Of a DNA stretch of 43,839 bases, positions 41,124 through 43,839 are shown piece after piece; position 1 is the stretch's first letter; each line of letters starts with the position of its first letter. The DNA is taken from NCBI GenBank assembly GCA_026713105.1, contig JAPOPC010000026.1, positions 1 through 43,839 on the forward strand. Direction: 5' to 3'. The notes beneath the pieces are model-generated. The model was not told the origin of the DNA. It did not search any database and saw nothing but the letters and a program-made list of their open reading frames with translations. A program made the position numbers and the translations under genes. Source of the stretch: Acidimicrobiaceae bacterium (lineage in GTDB: Bacteria; Actinomycetota; Acidimicrobiia; Acidimicrobiales; Poriferisodalaceae).

Positions 41124-42893
41124 TCAGCCCTTACGCACACCGTGCGGCCAGAACGAGACAGGGATGCCCTGAGTGTGCTGGAGACCGGTGATGTCCAGCT
41201 GATGACCGATCGTCGTGGTCAGTGCGTGGTTGATGATGAAGATGCACTCTTCGATCATGATCTTGAAGGCGGCAGCCACATCGGCCTCGCCGTCTTCGAA
41301 GGTCTTGCTCTTCGCCGCCTCAACGAACTCGACCACGCCGTCAGGCGAGACGCCAGACGGGTTGAGGAAACCGGTACCAGTGCGGGCGATGAGCGACATC
41401 AGCGCGTTGGGCTCGTTGTAGGCCACGATCTGCACCGGGTGCTGGGCCCGGGCCAGACGGGCGAACATCTCACCGGCGCCTGGAGGGTCGAGGGCTTCGT
41501 TGTTCATGGTGATGCCGATCTCGGCGAGCGCACCAGCCCAGGCCGAGGCGGTGACGGGCCAGAAGCCAGCGGGCAGGTGACCGTTCGTGAACTCGAATCC
41601 TTCTTCGCCGCTGGCGTCCATCAGGCTCTGGGCGAGCTCGAGGTCGAAGTCGGGCGACTCGAGGTCGTCGATGTAGGCATAGTCGGTCGGGCTGACCGCA
41701 AACTGCTTGATCGCGGACTCCGGGGCGTTGCCGCCGGCTTCCTGGATCCCGACTCGGTTGAGGGCGGCTGCCATGGCACAACGAACGTCCCTGTTCGCCA
41801 GCTGCGGGATCTGCTCGCCCAGCCAATCGGCAACGACGAAGCCGATGCGGACGGTGGTGTTCGCGCTGAAGGCGGGGACAAGCTCCTGCTCGTTGTTGTT
41901 GATCGTGGCGATGTCAAACTGACCGGCGATGAGACCGTCGAGGCGGGCCTGAGCGCTGAGGCCGCCCCGGATGTTGGCCGTCTCGAAACCGACCAACTGG
42001 GGCTGCCAGTAGTCAGAGAACGCGGCGAGATTGATATCGGTGTGATCCTCGCTCTCGCTGTCGACCACGTAGGGCCCGGTGCCCGACGGGTTGGCGATGG
42101 CGCTGCCGAGCGAGTTGGGCGACACCATGAAGCCCGAGTTGCGGATGAGGCCGCTGAGGACCAGCGCAGCACTCGGGGCGTTCAGGTTGTACTGCACCGT
42201 GTACTCGTCGACGGCCACGACGCTCTCGACGCTGGCCAGCTGACCCGCGACCGGCGGAAGAACCTCGGGCGGACCGGCGGTCTTGATGAACTCGACGTTC
42301 GCAATGACGGCGTCAGCGTTGAACGGGGCCCCGTCGTGGAAGGTCACGCCCTCGTGCAGGTAGAACGTGATCTGGTCGCCGGCTTCGGAGATCTCGAAGC
42401 ACTTGGCCAGCCACGGCACGATGGCGCCCGTGACTCCGTCCTGGCGGACCAGGCCCTCGTACACCCAGCCGTAGTAGGCGAAAGCTGCAGGCGCCTGGTT
42501 GTTGTGCGGGTTGAATCCACCAGTGAGGATGAATCCCATGCCGACGTCGGCGTGACCGCTCGGGGCGTAGTCGCCGACCTCGAGCTCGACCGCTGCGGCG
42601 CAGTTGGCGGACTCGTCGATCTCGACATTGCCGACGTCTTCGGCTTCGGTTGCGTCGTGGTCTTCGGTCTCGGTCGCGTCGCCGGCATCCGCATCGGCAT
42701 CGGCATCGCCGTCGGCGTCGGCGTCGGCGTCGGCAGCGTCATCGACAGCATCGTCGGCGTCGGCATCACCACCGGCTACGTCAGTCTCGGCATCGGAGCT
42801 AACTGCGTCGTCGGCATCGTCGCCGCCGCATGCTGCGGCGACAAGCGAGATAGCGAGCAGCGCGGCGAGCAGCCGCATCCACTTCTTGGTCAT
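41124..42893 (-). CDS. ABC transporter substrate-binding lipoprotein (family 5)
   Basis: A 589-residue family-5 (DppA/OppA-like) binding protein. The signal MTKKWMRLLAALLAISLVAA ends in AACGG, a lipobox-type site at Cys22. A very acidic Asp/Ala-rich linker (about 25-90) separates the lipid anchor from the domain, which has VYEGLVRQDGVTGAIVPWLA, ITFYLHEGVTFHDGAPFNAD and DVRCAMAAALNR. GGAGGGG precedes ATG 42893; the open frame further upstream is not used. Family-5 proteins import peptides, nickel or oligosaccharides; the context of sulfatases and a lactonase suggests a non-peptide ligand. Its promoter region carries both shared palindromes of this window. Confidence 0.92.
   Translation of the reverse strand: MTKKWMRLLAALLAISLVAAACGGDDADDAVSSDAETDVAGGDADADDAVDDAADADADADGDADADADAGDATETEDHDATEAEDVGNVEIDESANCAAAVELEVGDYAPSGHADVGMGFILTGGFNPHNNQAPAAFAYYGWVYEGLVRQDGVTGAIVPWLAKCFEISEAGDQITFYLHEGVTFHDGAPFNADAVIANVEFIKTAGPPEVLPPVAGQLASVESVVAVDEYTVQYNLNAPSAALVLSGLIRNSGFMVSPNSLGSAIANPSGTGPYVVDSESEDHTDINLAAFSDYWQPQLVGFETANIRGGLSAQARLDGLIAGQFDIATINNNEQELVPAFSANTTVRIGFVVADWLGEQIPQLANRDVRCAMAAALNRVGIQEAGGNAPESAIKQFAVSPTDYAYIDDLESPDFDLELAQSLMDASGEEGFEFTNGHLPAGFWPVTASAWAGALAEIGITMNNEALDPPGAGEMFARLARAQHPVQIVAYNEPNALMSLIARTGTGFLNPSGVSPDGVVEFVEAAKSKTFEDGEADVAAAFKIMIEECIFIINHALTTTIGHQLDITGLQHTQGIPVSFWPHGVRKG
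42680..42780. repeat. low-complexity GGCATC/GGCGTC repeat coding an Asp/Ala linker
   Basis: Repeating hexamers of the GGCATC/GGCGTC type (minus-strand GACGCC/GATGCC) encode the alternating Asp-Ala linker of the binding lipoprotein. Such in-frame hexamer repeats can change copy number by slippage without frameshift. Confidence 0.6.
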
Positions 42894-42936
42894 GTCCCCT
42901 CCAAGGGTCCCCTCGTCAAACCACGCCGCACATTCG

Positions 42937-42948
42937 TAACGATCGTGA
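42937..42948. promoter_or_regulatory. TAACG-type palindrome upstream of the transporter operon
   Basis: TAACG-AT-CGTGA, identical in 14 bases (with the following TG) to the site at 27986-27999 in opposite orientation. It lies 44 bp before the start of the binding protein and close to the MarR gene. Confidence 0.5.
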
Positions 42949-42981
42949 TGGTTGACGTTAGCATCCCGCGTCCGCGCCGAG

Positions 42982-43011
42982 ATTGTCAACAATTTTCTAG
43001 TCGAGAACTAG
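42982..43011. promoter_or_regulatory. ATTGTCAACAAT site and adjacent CTAGT-N5-ACTAG palindrome
   Basis: ATTGTCAACAAT (42982-42993) shares the core of the operators at 18420, 32647 and 34007. Next to it the palindrome CTAGT-CGAGA-ACTAG (42997-43011) begins 6 bases from the MarR stop codon. Together with the TAACG site at 42937, this 124-bp gap carries three different palindromes in front of one operon. Confidence 0.55.
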
Positions 43012-43017
43012 GAGTCG

Positions 43018-43545
43018 TCAGTCGAGGTCGGAAAACACCGCCGCCCAATCGCGGGATCCGTCGGGCGGTGGTGGCAGCTCAGAGGTGCGGACGAACTCGT
43101 TGACCCGGCTGAGGAAGTCGTCGAGCCGGCCGCGCTCGTCTTCGTCGAGACACGAGAAGACGTGCTCGTACATCAGCGCCTCACGCCGGATCATGTCGGA
43201 AGCAAGTTCCTCGGCCAGTGGCGTCGCGGTGAGGAGGCTCCGGCGTCCATCGGCCGGATCGGGCGACACCTCGATGAGCCCCTTCTTGAGTAGCGCTGCG
43301 ACGGCCCGGCTCACATTCATCGCATTCATCGCTTCGTCCGCGGCCACATCGGCTCGGGCCTGGCCGGGCTTGAACACCACACTGCGTAGCACCCTCCACT
43401 CGGGGAGGCTGATGCCGAAGGGCTGCTCGGTGCGCTTGTAGAAGCTGGCCTGGATCCGGTTGCTGAAAACGTGAATCCGACGCCCGAGCACACGCTCGAG
43501 CGTCTCCGGCAGGTTGCGGACGATCCCGGCGTCGACCTCAGTCAT
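43018..43545 (-). CDS. MarR-family transcriptional regulator
   Basis: A 175-residue MarR protein: dimerisation helix at the N-terminus, winged helix at about 45-115 (LPEWRVLRSVVF, MNAMNVSRAVAALLKKGLIE, and the wing DPADGRRSLLTATPLAEEL with the conserved DxRxxxxxLT motif), and C-terminal helices. MarR proteins usually respond to aromatic or phenolic compounds. It lies 124 bp upstream of the transporter operon in the same direction, so it may control that operon and is a candidate reader of the TAACG-type sites (inference). Its start overlaps the end of an alpha/beta hydrolase gene by 8 bp. Confidence 0.9.
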   Translation of the reverse strand: MTEVDAGIVRNLPETLERVLGRRIHVFSNRIQASFYKRTEQPFGISLPEWRVLRSVVFKPGQARADVAADEAMNAMNVSRAVAALLKKGLIEVSPDPADGRRSLLTATPLAEELASDMIRREALMYEHVFSCLDEDERGRLDDFLSRVNEFVRTSELPPPPDGSRDWAAVFSDLD

Positions 43546-43839
43546 GAGACTGGACTGTATGCCGTCGCGGCAGAGGTCCTCCGAACACGCGATCGAGGAA
43601 CTCGACGACGTCGGCCACGATTGGTTCGCGAAACCCCTGCACCATCACCATCGGATGACCGACACCCTCGAAGCGCCGGAACTCGAGTCCGGGTGTGTGC
43701 TCAAGCACGCCCGCCAGCTGCCCGTCGGTGAACGAGCCACCGAGCGCAGGATCGGCGCCGGCGACCCGAGTAGGGACAGCGAACGCAGGGGCGCAGGGCG
43801 GCTCATCGGGGTAGCCCGCGATCGCTGCCTCGATCGCAC
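43538..43839 (-). CDS. alpha/beta hydrolase, C-terminal part (runs off the window)
   Basis: An open frame without start in the window enters from the right edge and ends at 43538. It reads YPDEPPCAPAFAVPTRVAGA, DPALGGSFTDGQL, then FRRFEGVGHPMVMVQGFREP and IVADVVEFLDRVF. The strand with GVGHPMVMV, followed by the closing helix, is the catalytic-histidine end of an alpha/beta hydrolase. The catalytic serine and acid lie outside the window. Its stop overlaps the marR start by 8 bp, so the two form an operon and the hydrolase may act on the regulator's ligand. Confidence 0.65.
   Translation of the reverse strand, partial: AIEAAIAGYPDEPPCAPAFAVPTRVAGADPALGGSFTDGQLAGVLEHTPGLEFRRFEGVGHPMVMVQGFREPIVADVVEFLDRVFGGPLPRRHTVQSHD

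Noticed and set aside
1..43839. tRNA, rRNA, CRISPR arrays, phage or transposase genes
   Set aside because: No tRNA-like cloverleaf, rRNA segment, regularly spaced repeat or transposase/integrase motif was seen on either strand. Small structured RNAs without obvious motif could be missed by eye.

Overview
The window is GC-rich, gene-dense DNA that reads as a free-living actinobacterium. The F420-type PPOX protein, acyl-CoA chemistry, frequent GTG starts, 1-4 nt gene overlaps and a permease-ATPase fusion are compatible with the class Acidimicrobiia; that placement is inference, as no rRNA or tRNA lies in the window.

Left part (1-12.6 kb): an acyl-CoA ligase and a TetR regulator point away from each other. 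They are followed by a PAS-LuxR regulator, a large GAF/PAS/degenerate-kinase/degenerate-receiver/winged-helix regulator, a classical response regulator-histidine kinase pair, an FAD amine-oxidase-like protein, an SRPBCC protein, a MazF-type toxin-antitoxin pair, a PP2C phosphatase and a PPOX flavoprotein.

Middle part (12.6-31 kb): this is a catabolic region. It holds ligA-ligB (protocatechuate 4,5-dioxygenase type) and a ligC-type dehydrogenase, so parts of the protocatechuate 4,5-cleavage pathway are present. Around them lie an SdsA1-like metallo-beta-lactamase alkylsulfatase, two type I sulfatases, a GntR/FCD regulator, an amidohydrolase, two SDRs, a CMD-family protein, and an operon of class I aldolase-like protein, zinc alcohol dehydrogenase, FGGY kinase and an EF-hand/arylsulfotransferase fusion. 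Several gaps hold C-terminal stubs of lost genes (aldehyde dehydrogenase, FAD-linked oxidase, LigI-like amidohydrolase), so the region has been shaped by deletion and rearrangement.

Right part (31-43.8 kb): an operon encodes a reductive-dehalogenase-like double 4Fe-4S protein, an AhpD-like protein whose CxxC motif is written Cys-x-x-UGA (a strong selenocysteine candidate with a fitting downstream hairpin), and a second AhpD-like protein with an ordinary CxxC. Then come a third type I sulfatase with a clear operator-overlapped promoter, an SMP-30 lactonase-like gene, a Dpp-type ABC transporter (binding lipoprotein, permease, permease-ATPase fusion, ATPase), a MarR regulator and a truncated alpha/beta hydrolase.

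Two shared palindromes tie promoters together. ATTGTCRACAAT-type sites lie at the ligC/gntR intergenic region and upstream of the dehalogenase-like gene, the UGA gene and the transporter. TAACG-N2-CGT(T/G)A sites lie upstream of the aldolase operon/SDR, the third sulfatase and the transporter. The working model (inference) is a co-regulated program for taking up sulfated, possibly aromatic or sugar-linked, compounds, removing the sulfate ester and oxidising or cleaving the remaining carbon skeleton.
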